Shown here piece after piece: positions 1 to 5,867 of a DNA stretch of 8,056 nt. How positions within the stretch are numbered: the first letter of the stretch is position 1; each line of letters opens with the position of its first letter. Where the stretch lies: positions 1 to 8,056 of the forward strand of contig DQTM01000109.1 of the NCBI GenBank assembly GCA_015662785.1, written 5' to 3'. The translations under genes were made by a program, and so were the position numbers. The notes under the pieces were generated by a model. That model worked only from the letters and a program-made list of their open reading frames with translations. It was not told the DNA's origin and searched no databases. This DNA is from Sulfurospirillum arcachonense (GTDB taxonomy: Bacteria > Campylobacterota > Campylobacteria > Campylobacterales > Sulfurospirillaceae).

Positions 1-34
1 CACCAATAAGGTGGCTTAAAATTTTTACTAAACA
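1..34. mobile_element. probable terminus of an insertion sequence (IS21-like?), cut by the window edge
   Basis: Read on the minus strand from position 34 outward, the sequence begins TGTTTAG and continues into a GCCACC block (rest beyond the window). On the plus strand this is a GGTGGCTTAAAA-type stretch ending in ...ACTAAACA. A 5'-TG...CA-3' boundary with a GGTGGC box just inside is what I recall of IS21-family ends. The mutS reading frame loses all resemblance to its family close to this point and meets a TAG at 28-30 inside the proposed end. A small inverted repeat, CACC-AATAA-GGTG, lies at 1-13. No transposase is visible because the element would lie left of the window. The call is tentative: the same bases could be ordinary non-coding debris. 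Confidence 0.35.
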
Positions 35-261
35 CCCCTTAAGCACAAGCATAGGTAATCTTTAGAAATCTCTATTGCATAATTTGGGTTAAAACTAAAG
101 CCTTTGAAAAAATGATGTTGACCATCTATAGTTACAAAACTCTCATGAAGTTTCTCTTTTATCATCGCGTATCTGTTTTTAGTTAGAGTTATGTAGTAAC
201 CTTCGCTATCAAGCCAACCAATGCTCACAGCATTCTTAGCATTGTCTTGGAAAAGTGAGTT

Positions 262-269
262 TACATGTA
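262..269. repeat. TACATGTA copy inside the mutS pseudogene
   Basis: Exact octamer. In the restored MutS frame it falls in CTACATGTAAAC and encodes Leu-His-Val, the same tripeptide as most copies in the flavoprotein gene at 6697. Confidence 0.6.
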
Positions 270-296
270 GACTTATAGCTTCAATACTTTGTAAAC

Positions 297-308
297 TTTT
301 TGTTTTTT
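297..308 (-). other. likely frameshift site in the mutS-like pseudogene (homopolymer tracts)
   Basis: On the minus strand this is A6-C-A5. Upstream the MutS reading is in one frame (HPQIDKIISKKQK). Downstream it is in the frame beginning SLQSIEAISLHVN, which is closed upstream by a TAA at 309-307. Adding one A to either tract joins the two into one continuous frame, so a one-base deletion by slippage is the simplest explanation. Confidence 0.75.
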
Positions 309-608
309 ACTTATGATTTTATCTATTTGTGGATGAATACCTTCTAAGAAAAGATTTTCATTTATCTGTTCTTTTCTGAACTTTGCACAAGAATCAAGTA
401 TAAATGTAGAGTTAAGAATTTTTAAAAGTTCTTCACACTCATCATAGAGATTTTTTGGAGTACTTATTTTTTTAAACTGTATTCGTCTTAAAATTCGTTC
501 TAAATCATAAACTTGTTTTAAAGCAATTTCAAATTTTTTATAGTCACTCAAAAGCTGTTCACTCAAATTAAAACGTTCATTTAACGTTTTGACATCACAT
601 ATAGGATT

Positions 609-611
609 TTA
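609..611 (-). other. in-frame nonsense codon within the mutS-like pseudogene
   Basis: TAA is read on the minus strand between Leu347 and Asn of the continuing core domain. The reading frame is identical on both sides (codon starts at 611 and 608). The downstream part could restart only at a TTG (566-564) without a convincing ribosome site. The simplest origin is a one-base change from TTA (Leu). Confidence 0.85.
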
Positions 612-1654
612 AAGCCTCTCTTTTAAAAGACGTTTTCCAATAGCCGTAGAAGTCTGGTCTATAAGAGCCAAAAGGTTCATCTCATGAGGGTTTTTAGAGA
701 TGATTCCAAGTTGCTCTAAAGCGTTGTTTCCTATGTATATGTAACGCTTATTTCCAAGCATAGTAGGACAGCTCATTTTCTCTATGATGTTCTCGTCATG
801 TTCGATTATAAAGTCACAAAGTATTGCTAAAGATTCACTAGCATATGGGTGGCGTTCTATGTCTAAGTACTCAATAGGAGTAAGCAAAGAACGAATAGAG
901 TAAATTTTCTCAAAGAGACTGTTTTGGTAAGTGATTTTCGCTCTTTTTTTGTTAATACTATAATGAACAGAAGCATTAATCTCAAGGTGGTTTTTGACCC
1001 ACTCTTTGTCTATAGATTCAGAGTTAAAAGTAAGAACTACTTCACTAGTTTTATAAGTTTGTAAAAGGTTGAAAACTTCATCAAGAGCATAGGTTTTATC
1101 TTCTCTTGTTCCATGTACTTCATTTATGATAGTTTTACCTGTAGTAACATCGATAGCAGAGTAACAAATAGAGTATATTTGATGATTACAATCAATGAGC
1201 AAAGATACAAGATAGTTTTCACTAAATTCTATAAGATAGTCAAAGTTAGTACCAGGACTGATTATGTTTGCAATATAACGTTTTACATGAGGTGGCTCAC
1301 CTTTTTGAAGAACAATAACGATAGTATACTTTTTAGTTTGAATTATGCGGTTTAAGTATCTCTCCAACGAAACTGAAGGAACACCTGCTAAGAGTGGATT
1401 TGAAGTTGAGTTTTCTATGATTGATTTGTTTTTACGAGTAAGTTGTATATTTAGAAGTTCTGATATTTCTTTTGCTTTTCCCACTTGTAACTCTTCATTG
1501 TTGACTTCGTAAGTCTCAAAAAAACTTCCGATTTCCATGAGAACAACAGTGTTTGAGCCATACTTCTTTTCAAAAAATAGTTGCAAATCAAAATATATCT
1601 CAGTTAAAAGTCTGTTTTTTGAGTTTAATATCTGTGTTACTTCTTCGTTCATTC

Positions 1655-1697
1655 AACCTCTTTACATGTAAAGGTTAATTACACTAAAATAAGTATA
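1655..1697 (-). promoter_or_regulatory. mutS-side promoter and ribosome binding site with an overlapping palindrome
   Basis: Minus-strand TATACT at 1697-1692 is a plausible -10 box, giving a leader of roughly 30 bases. AGAGG (1660-1656) is the Shine-Dalgarno sequence, four bases before the ATG. The perfect palindrome at 1660-1673 lies in this leader. With flanking AACC and GGTT it can fold so that the Shine-Dalgarno bases are paired. The -10 overlaps the opposing -10 of the plus-strand gene (1694-1699). Assignment is by inspection only. Confidence 0.4.
1660..1673. repeat. 14-bp perfect palindrome CTTTACATGTAAAG, a copy of the TACATGTA family
   Basis: This is the only intergenic copy of the octamer TACATGTA (1663-1670), and the palindrome extends to 14 bases. 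It lies between the divergent mutS pseudogene and the 1721 gene, so it could be an operator. Seven other copies lie inside coding sequence, which argues for a dispersed iterated palindrome rather than a dedicated regulator site. Confidence 0.6.
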
Positions 1698-1715
1698 AAA
1701 TTTTGGTTTAAGGGA
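1694..1715 (+). promoter_or_regulatory. promoter -10 and ribosome binding site for the 1721 gene
   Basis: TATAAA (1694-1699) followed by an AT-rich stretch is a plausible -10 box. AAGGGA (1710-1715) lies five bases before the ATG at 1721 and is a good Shine-Dalgarno sequence. No clear -35 is visible, which is common in Campylobacterota. Confidence 0.45.
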
Positions 1716-1720
1716 AACAG

Positions 1721-2014
1721 ATGTTATTAGAAGAGATAGATAAGCAATTTAAAAATTTAATGAAAGAGTATAAGTCAAATTTTACAATGTTAACTGCTCA
1801 AGAGCAATCTTTAACAATCATATTAGGTCTATTATGTTTCATTTTTTTCATTTTAATTGGCACCATATTATGGAATGCAAATGCTAACATGGAACTAACA
1901 TATAAAATTTTTCTAGGTTTAATATACTCTATTTTTATTCTATATTTTCCTGTCATCATTTGTGGGCTTTTCATGAAACAAAAGATAAAAAGAAAAAATA
2001 GATATATCAAATAG
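1721..2014 (+). CDS. small two-helix inner membrane protein, unknown function
   Basis: A 97-residue protein I do not recognise. Residues 1-29 are polar and probably helical (EEIDKQFKNLMKEYKSNF). Two hydrophobic segments follow at about 31-51 (LTIILGLLCFIFFILIGTIL) and 61-84 (YKIFLGLIYSIFILYFPVII), joined by a short polar loop around Asn52-Thr60. The tail KQKIKRKNRYIK is strongly basic, which by the positive-inside rule puts both ends in the cytoplasm. There are no enzymatic motifs. The start is set by an AAGGGA ribosome site. It reads away from the mutS pseudogene and lies 79 bases before the superoxide reductase gene, which has its own promoter, so a shared function should not be assumed. 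A real gene is likely from the ribosome site, promoter and coherent topology. Confidence 0.7.
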   Translation: MLLEEIDKQFKNLMKEYKSNFTMLTAQEQSLTIILGLLCFIFFILIGTILWNANANMELTYKIFLGLIYSIFILYFPVIICGLFMKQKIKRKNRYIK

Positions 2015-2059
2015 GATAAATTAACTCTTTTTTATAAACATAATTTAAACTTATTAATA

Positions 2060-2087
2060 TATAATTAATAATCATTTAAAAAAGGAG
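2060..2087 (+). promoter_or_regulatory. promoter -10 and strong ribosome binding site of the superoxide reductase-like gene
   Basis: TATAAT at 2060-2065 matches the consensus -10 box exactly and sits in a very AT-rich run with no obvious -35. AAGGAG (2082-2087) is an almost ideal Shine-Dalgarno sequence, six bases before the ATG at 2094. It suggests well-expressed, independent transcription of this gene. Confidence 0.55.
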
Positions 2088-2093
2088 TGAGTT

Positions 2094-2519
2094 ATGAATA
2101 GAAGAACAGCATTAAAAGTTGCAGCAATTGCAGCGTTAAGTACTACATTAGCAAGTGCTTATGATAAGAATTTGGTTGTAAATACTATGGATGTAAAGCT
2201 AGTAGATCCAGCAAACCCTACAAAAGGTGAGCAAAAACACTCTCCAGAGATAAAACTTGGCTCAAAAGATGCAAAAGGCTACACTGTAGTTGAAGTAAAC
2301 ATTGGACAAGCAGGTATCATCCACCCAAGTACTGCGAACCACTGGATATATGAGATAGAACTTTTTGCAGATGGTAAAAAAGTTTCAAGTGTATCACTAG
2401 AGCCTGAGACTTCAAGAGGTTATCTTGCAGCAAGAGTAAATCTATCAAACGTAAAAATGTTATCAGCAACTTCTCGCTGTAATCTACACGGAAACTATAC
2501 ATCTTCCATAAGCGTATAA
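2094..2519 (+). CDS. superoxide reductase-like (neelaredoxin/desulfoferrodoxin SORL domain) protein with Tat signal
   Basis: A 141-residue protein. The N terminus MNRRTALKVAAIAAL followed by SAYD is a twin-arginine type signal with a likely cleavage near residue 22, so the mature protein should be folded with its metal before export to the periplasm. The rest fits the SORL iron domain. It has a KH-x-P motif (Lys48-His49), HP....HW (His77, His83) with the following IELFADG strand, and CNLHG near the end (Cys129, His132). These are the four His and one Cys ligands of the superoxide reductase Fe centre, which reduces superoxide to hydrogen peroxide without making oxygen. There is no N-terminal desulforedoxin Cys4 domain, so it is a one-iron, neelaredoxin-like form. 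The residue before Lys48 is Gln47, where characterised enzymes usually carry Glu. Flanked by its own promoter and a terminator, it is probably monocistronic. The remaining doubt is whether it is a true reductase or a family member with another substrate. Confidence 0.8.
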   Translation: MNRRTALKVAAIAALSTTLASAYDKNLVVNTMDVKLVDPANPTKGEQKHSPEIKLGSKDAKGYTVVEVNIGQAGIIHPSTANHWIYEIELFADGKKVSSVSLEPETSRGYLAARVNLSNVKMLSATSRCNLHGNYTSSISV

Positions 2520-2552
2520 TCTTACAAGCCCTTTTATAAGGGCTTAGATTAT
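2516..2552 (+). terminator. hairpin terminator after the superoxide reductase-like gene
   Basis: AAGCCCTT (2526-2533), loop TTAT, AAGGGCTT (2538-2545) form a perfect 8-bp stem. ATAATCT (2516-2522) and AGATTAT (2546-2552) extend it below a three-base bulge. It starts within the stop codon of the gene. There is no long T-run after it, only an AT-rich stretch, so termination efficiency is uncertain. The 3' arm abuts the -10 box of the next gene. Confidence 0.7.
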
Positions 2553-2557
2553 ATAAT
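2552..2557 (+). promoter_or_regulatory. -10 box immediately before the AraC-type regulator gene
   Basis: TATAAT at 2552-2557 ends only five bases before the ATG at 2563, so transcription starting at the usual distance would begin at or next to the A of the start codon. No Shine-Dalgarno sequence lies in between (AACAG only). This suggests a leaderless transcript, or readthrough from upstream. Confidence 0.4.
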
Positions 2558-2562
2558 AACAG

Positions 2563-3372
2563 ATGAAAAAAACATTTACTAAGGTATTTGCCGATAAAAA
2601 CCTACCTTTTATAGAACTAAGATACTCCAATTCTAATGCACATTACAAAAAACACTTTCATAGTACATTTTCTATTGGGGTCAATAAAGAGGGAATTAGT
2701 ACATATACAAATAGTGATAAAGAGTACATTTTAGATAAAAATATGATAAGTATTATGAATCCAAATGCAGTGCACTCTTGTAACTCTTGCAGTGAAATTA
2801 TCAATGAGTACTATATGCTTTACATAGACAAAGATTGGTGCAAAAATATACAAAAGTCTATAAACAGTGAAGTAGAAGAATTTGTACATGTAAACGAACA
2901 TATTTTAAAAGATGACAAATTTTATATAGAGTTTTTAAACCTTTGTGAACAGCTTTTTTCTGAAATTTCTTATAATGATAAAGAAGATGAGTTAATAAAT
3001 TTTTTTATAAAATTCTTTTCATTATATATAAAAGAAGATTCAATAGAAGTAGTAGATGCAAAGTTTGAAAAGATAGTCGCTTACCTTGATGAAAATTATA
3101 AAGACAATATCTCATTAGATGAACTCGCAAAAATGTTTGAGTTAAACCCTTTTTATATCATCAGATTATTCAAATCTCAGATGAACTTAACTCCTCACTC
3201 ATACTTGTTAAACGTAAAGATAAACAGAGCAAAAGAGCTTTTAAAAAAAAGCTACTCGATAGTTGATACTGCGTTAGAGTGTGGTTTTTTCGACCAGAGC
3301 CATTTTCATAAAAACTTTTTGAAGATAGTCGCCACAACACCAAAAGAGTACAGACTCAATTTTGTACAATAA
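2563..3372 (+). CDS. AraC-family transcriptional regulator with N-terminal cupin ligand domain
   Basis: A 269-residue protein. Residues 1 to about 95 look like an AraC-type cupin ligand-binding domain: HYKKHFHSTFSIGV (His27, His31, His33), then a NPNAVHSC segment (His71). Residues about 165-266 are a typical double helix-turn-helix. The first reads ISLDELAKMFELNPFYIIRLFK (about 183-204); the second reads SIVDTALECGFFDQSHFHKNF (about 231-252), followed by the family-typical TTPKEYR. The gene sits directly upstream of a LysE-type exporter (42 bases apart) in the same direction. This is a recurring arrangement in which the regulator senses a metabolite, often an amino acid, and activates its export; the ligand here is unknown. 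Cys73 and Cys76 form a C-x-x-C within the cupin, of unclear meaning. The start lacks a ribosome site but fits the expected N terminus. A T7 run and a weak 5-bp stem follow the stop. Confidence 0.9.
   Translation: MKKTFTKVFADKNLPFIELRYSNSNAHYKKHFHSTFSIGVNKEGISTYTNSDKEYILDKNMISIMNPNAVHSCNSCSEIINEYYMLYIDKDWCKNIQKSINSEVEEFVHVNEHILKDDKFYIEFLNLCEQLFSEISYNDKEDELINFFIKFFSLYIKEDSIEVVDAKFEKIVAYLDENYKDNISLDELAKMFELNPFYIIRLFKSQMNLTPHSYLLNVKINRAKELLKKSYSIVDTALECGFFDQSHFHKNFLKIVATTPKEYRLNFVQ
2885..2892. repeat. TACATGTA copy inside the AraC-type regulator gene
   Basis: Exact octamer within TTTGTACATGTAAACG. In frame it encodes Val-His-Val (residues 108-110) in the linker between the cupin and DNA-binding domains. 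Confidence 0.6.
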
Positions 3373-3390
3373 GTTTTTTTACTAATAGCA

Positions 3391-3409
3391 TATAATTGTA
3401 AAAACGGAG
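3391..3409 (+). promoter_or_regulatory. promoter -10 and ribosome binding site of the LysE-type gene
   Basis: TATAAT at 3391-3396 matches the consensus -10 box, and CGGAG (3405-3409) lies five bases before the ATG at 3415. The exporter can therefore be transcribed apart from its regulator. An AraC-type activator site would be expected upstream, overlapping the end of the regulator gene; I see no clear direct repeat there. Confidence 0.45.
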
Positions 3410-3414
3410 TATAT

Positions 3415-4014
3415 ATGACTTTAACTACACTTTTTGCAATGTTATCATTTTCACTTGCCATGTCAATCTCACCAGGACCTGTAAATATGATGATAATATC
3501 ATCAGGAATCAATCATGGAGTTAAAAAAACTATGCCTTTTGTTTCAGGTGCTACTATAGGTTTTACACTTCTTTTGGTATTGATTGGATTTGGTTTGATG
3601 AATATTATAAACCTATATCCTTTTTTACTTTCGTTTATGGAAATTGCAGGTGCAGTTTTTATCATATACATGGGATATAAGATAGCTACTTCTATTACAT
3701 ATTTATCTGTACAAAACAGTAATAAAAAAACTCTAAAATTTTATGAAGGTTTTTTACTCCAATGGCTAAATCCAAAAGCTTGGATTGCTTGTGTATCAGG
3801 TGTTTCTATGTTTGTGAGTAGCGATGGAACTTTTCTTGTATTTGTAATCATGTATTTTATAGTATGTTATCTTTCACTCTCTTTTTGGGGAATTTTAGGT
3901 CAAAAAGCTACTAGGTTTTTAAATACACCTACTAAACTAAAAGCATTTAATATCATTATGGGAGCAATACTTATTTTTTCAGCTAGTTCTTTAATAGCTA
4001 TAAAAATGATATAA
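3415..4014 (+). CDS. LysE/RhtB-family amino-acid exporter
   Basis: A 199-residue integral membrane protein of normal length for the LysE/RhtB superfamily. These are inner-membrane exporters of amino acids or related small molecules driven by the proton gradient. The N terminus carries the family signature SISPGPVNMM (residues 17-26) in the first helix. It is followed by the gly-rich second segment VSGATIGFTLLLVLIGFGL, then AGAVFIIYMGYKIA, and a GFLLQWLNPKAWIACVSG motif (about 112-129) typical of the family's middle loop. About six hydrophobic segments are visible, the last near residues 178-198. It is paired with the AraC-type regulator just upstream, which is its likely controller. The substrate cannot be told from sequence. 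The stop codon overlaps a TATAAT box that may serve the next gene. Confidence 0.9.
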   Translation: MTLTTLFAMLSFSLAMSISPGPVNMMIISSGINHGVKKTMPFVSGATIGFTLLLVLIGFGLMNIINLYPFLLSFMEIAGAVFIIYMGYKIATSITYLSVQNSNKKTLKFYEGFLLQWLNPKAWIACVSGVSMFVSSDGTFLVFVIMYFIVCYLSLSFWGILGQKATRFLNTPTKLKAFNIIMGAILIFSASSLIAIKMI

Positions 4015-4015
4015 T
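4010..4015 (+). promoter_or_regulatory. putative -10 box of the ABC-F operon overlapping the exporter's stop codon
   Basis: TATAAT at 4010-4015 includes the TAA stop of the LysE-type gene (4012-4014). Transcription would start near 4022, leaving a leader of about 13 bases before the ATG at 4035. The only ribosome-site candidate is a weak AAAGAAA. The operon could also be read through from the exporter's promoter. Confidence 0.35.
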
Positions 4016-4034
4016 TTGATAAAAAAAGAAACTT

Positions 4035-5867
4035 ATGATACAACTAACAAACATTTCAAAAAGCTTTGCTATGCAAGAGCTTTTTTCAAACCTCAATTTT
4101 AGACTAAATCCACGAATGCGTGTAGGACTTGTTGGTCGTAATGGTAGTGGAAAATCTACGCTTTTTAAGCTTATACTTGATGAAGAACATCCGGATTCTG
4201 GGGAAATTTCAATTCCTAGAAACTATAAAATAGGTTCATTAGAACAGCATCTAAAATTTACTGAAAAAACTCTAAGAGAAGAGGCTGCTTTAGCTTTAGA
4301 TGAAGATATGAAATATGATGTTTATAGAGTAGAAAAAATACTTTTTGGGCTTGGCTTCGTTCAAAGTGATCTAGATAAAAGTCCACTCTCTTTTTCTGGT
4401 GGTTATCAGATACGTATAAATCTAGCCAAGCTTTTGGTAACTGAGCCAAACTTACTCCTTTTAGATGAGCCAACGAACTACCTTGATATTGTCTCTTTGA
4501 GATGGTTAAAAACCTTTTTAACTAGTTTTGAAGGTGAAGTTATAATCATTACTCATAATCGTGATTTTATGGATAGCATTACAACGCATACAATGGGTAT
4601 AGTAAGAAAAAAACTTAGTCTGATTGCTGGAAATACATACAAATTTTATGAACAGCTTGAACTGGGTGATGAGCTACATGCAAAGACTAAAGCGGGACAA
4701 GACAAGAAGATAAAAGAACTAGAAGAGTTCATTGCTAAAAATAAAACAAGAGCTTCAACAGCTGCACTAGCTCAGTCAAAAGTAAAACAGTTAGAAAAAA
4801 TAGACCGTATGGAAGACATAACAAATGAGTCTACTCTAAAATTTGATTTTAACTTTAAAGAGACTCCTGCAAAAATACTTCTTGATGTAAGCGATTTAAG
4901 ATTTGGATATACAAAAGATAAGATTTTATTTAAGAATATCTCTTTTAACATAAAAAAAGGTGAATGTCTTGGCATAATTGGAAAAAATGGAAAAGGAAAA
5001 TCAACTCTACTAAATGTTCTGAGTCGTGAGCTTAAACAACTTTATGGAACTGTAGATATGCATACAAGTGCTAAGTTCGGACATTTTGGACAGACAAACA
5101 TAAACCATCTTAATCTAAACAATACCGTTTTTGAAGAAATTTATGGCGTAAATGCTTCTTTATCTATGAGTAGAGCAAGAAGTATTTGTGGTGCTATGAT
5201 GTTCAGTGGAGATAGTGCAGATAAGAAAATTTCACTACTTTCTGGTGGTGAAAAAAGTAGAGTAATGCTTGGTAAGATTTTAGTAGATGAAGTCAATATA
5301 TTGTTTTTAGATGAGCCTACAAACCACTTAGACATGGATTCTATAGATTCTTTAACTACTGCAATTCAAAACTTTGATGGTGTAGTTGTAATTGTAACTC
5401 ACTCCGAAGAGCTTCTTAGAAAAGTAGCCAACAGACTTATAGTTTTTGCTAAAGATGGAGCAGATTTGTTTGATGGAACTTATGATGAGTTCTTAGAAAA
5501 AGTAGGTTGGGAAGAGGAGGAGCAGGAGAAAAAAGTAAAAACAGCTCCAAAACAGAATCAGCATATGAGTAAAAAACAGAGAGCTTACATAGTATCAGAA
5601 AGAAATAAAAAAACTTCACCACTCAAAAAGAAAATTGAAAAATTAGAAGCTCTTATAATTCAAACGGAAGAGGAACTAGAGCAAAATCAAACAGAGTTGA
5701 TAAAAATTTCAAGCAGTGGAGACAGTGGAGCAGTAGGTGAACTTTATAAAGTAGTAGCGAAGCAAGAAAGCTTGATTGAAGAGAGTTTTGAAGAGCTTGA
5801 AGTTGTTCAATATGAATTTGATGATATAATAGAAGAATATGATAAAAAAATAGAAGAGATAAAATGA
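4035..5867 (+). CDS. ABC-F family ATPase, YheS-like (ribosome-associated)
   Basis: A 610-residue soluble protein with two ABC ATPase domains and no membrane segments, which defines the ABC-F group. Domain 1: Walker A GRNGSGKS (34-41), signature FSGGYQ (120-125), Walker B LLLLDEPTN (140-148, Glu145 catalytic), H-loop His174. The inter-domain linker (about 212-265) is charged and helical, as expected for the arm that reaches the ribosomal P-site tRNA. Domain 2: Walker A GKNGKGKS (316-323), signature LSGGEKSR (402-409), Walker B ILFLDEPTN (422-430, Glu427), H-loop His456. Residues about 500-610 are a Lys/Glu-rich coiled-coil tail. The layout, the FSGG in domain 1 and the tail resemble YheS more than Uup or EttA. 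These proteins bind the ribosomal E site and relieve stalled or slow translation; that role is inferred from the family. All catalytic residues are present. It is first in an operon with an S1-domain RNA-binding protein, with which it shares ATGA. Confidence 0.93.
   Translation: MIQLTNISKSFAMQELFSNLNFRLNPRMRVGLVGRNGSGKSTLFKLILDEEHPDSGEISIPRNYKIGSLEQHLKFTEKTLREEAALALDEDMKYDVYRVEKILFGLGFVQSDLDKSPLSFSGGYQIRINLAKLLVTEPNLLLLDEPTNYLDIVSLRWLKTFLTSFEGEVIIITHNRDFMDSITTHTMGIVRKKLSLIAGNTYKFYEQLELGDELHAKTKAGQDKKIKELEEFIAKNKTRASTAALAQSKVKQLEKIDRMEDITNESTLKFDFNFKETPAKILLDVSDLRFGYTKDKILFKNISFNIKKGECLGIIGKNGKGKSTLLNVLSRELKQLYGTVDMHTSAKFGHFGQTNINHLNLNNTVFEEIYGVNASLSMSRARSICGAMMFSGDSADKKISLLSGGEKSRVMLGKILVDEVNILFLDEPTNHLDMDSIDSLTTAIQNFDGVVVIVTHSEELLRKVANRLIVFAKDGADLFDGTYDEFLEKVGWEEEEQEKKVKTAPKQNQHMSKKQRAYIVSERNKKTSPLKKKIEKLEALIIQTEEELEQNQTELIKISSSGDSGAVGELYKVVAKQESLIEESFEELEVVQYEFDDIIEEYDKKIEEIK

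Larger units (their letters stand above)
28..1652 (-). pseudogene. mutS: decaying mutS (MutS7-like mismatch-recognition protein), N-terminal half only, with nonsense, frameshift and truncation
   Basis: The ATG at 1652-1650 has a good ribosome site (AGAGG, 1656-1660) and opens a 347-codon frame. It has a MutS mismatch-binding domain with the Phe-x-Glu motif in GSFFETYE (Phe44, Glu46), then connector and core domains. Codon 348 is TAA (609-611) inside an otherwise conserved stretch: KRLLKERL-stop-NPICDVKTLNERF. The frame continues intact to 273-275. From about 297 the homology moves to another frame (SLQSIEAISLHVNSLF, then IGWLDSEGYYITLTKNRY, the clamp region) and ends at a TAG at 28-30. This fits loss of one A in a poly-A tract (T5 or T6 on the plus strand, 297-308). 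About 540 codons survive; proteins of this type have, from general knowledge, over 900, with ATPase and HNH nuclease domains that are missing here. The last 20 or so codons do not look like MutS. Intact relatives bind mismatched DNA. Three separate lesions make a functional product very unlikely. Confidence 0.9.

Noticed and set aside
273..566. A separate small gene starting at TTG 566
   Set aside because: It is in the same frame as the mutS part beyond the TAA at 609, its sequence continues the MutS core domain, and there is no convincing ribosome site.
609..611. Programmed readthrough or recoding of the mutS stop
   Set aside because: A second frameshift and a truncation occur in the same gene, so decay is simpler than recoding.
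1113..1355. Open frame of 80 codons on the plus strand
   Set aside because: It lies wholly inside the mutS pseudogene on the opposite strand, has no ribosome site, and its product has no recognisable features.
1798..2010. Open frame of 70 codons on the minus strand
   Set aside because: Antisense shadow of the two-helix membrane protein, which has the promoter, ribosome site and sensible topology.
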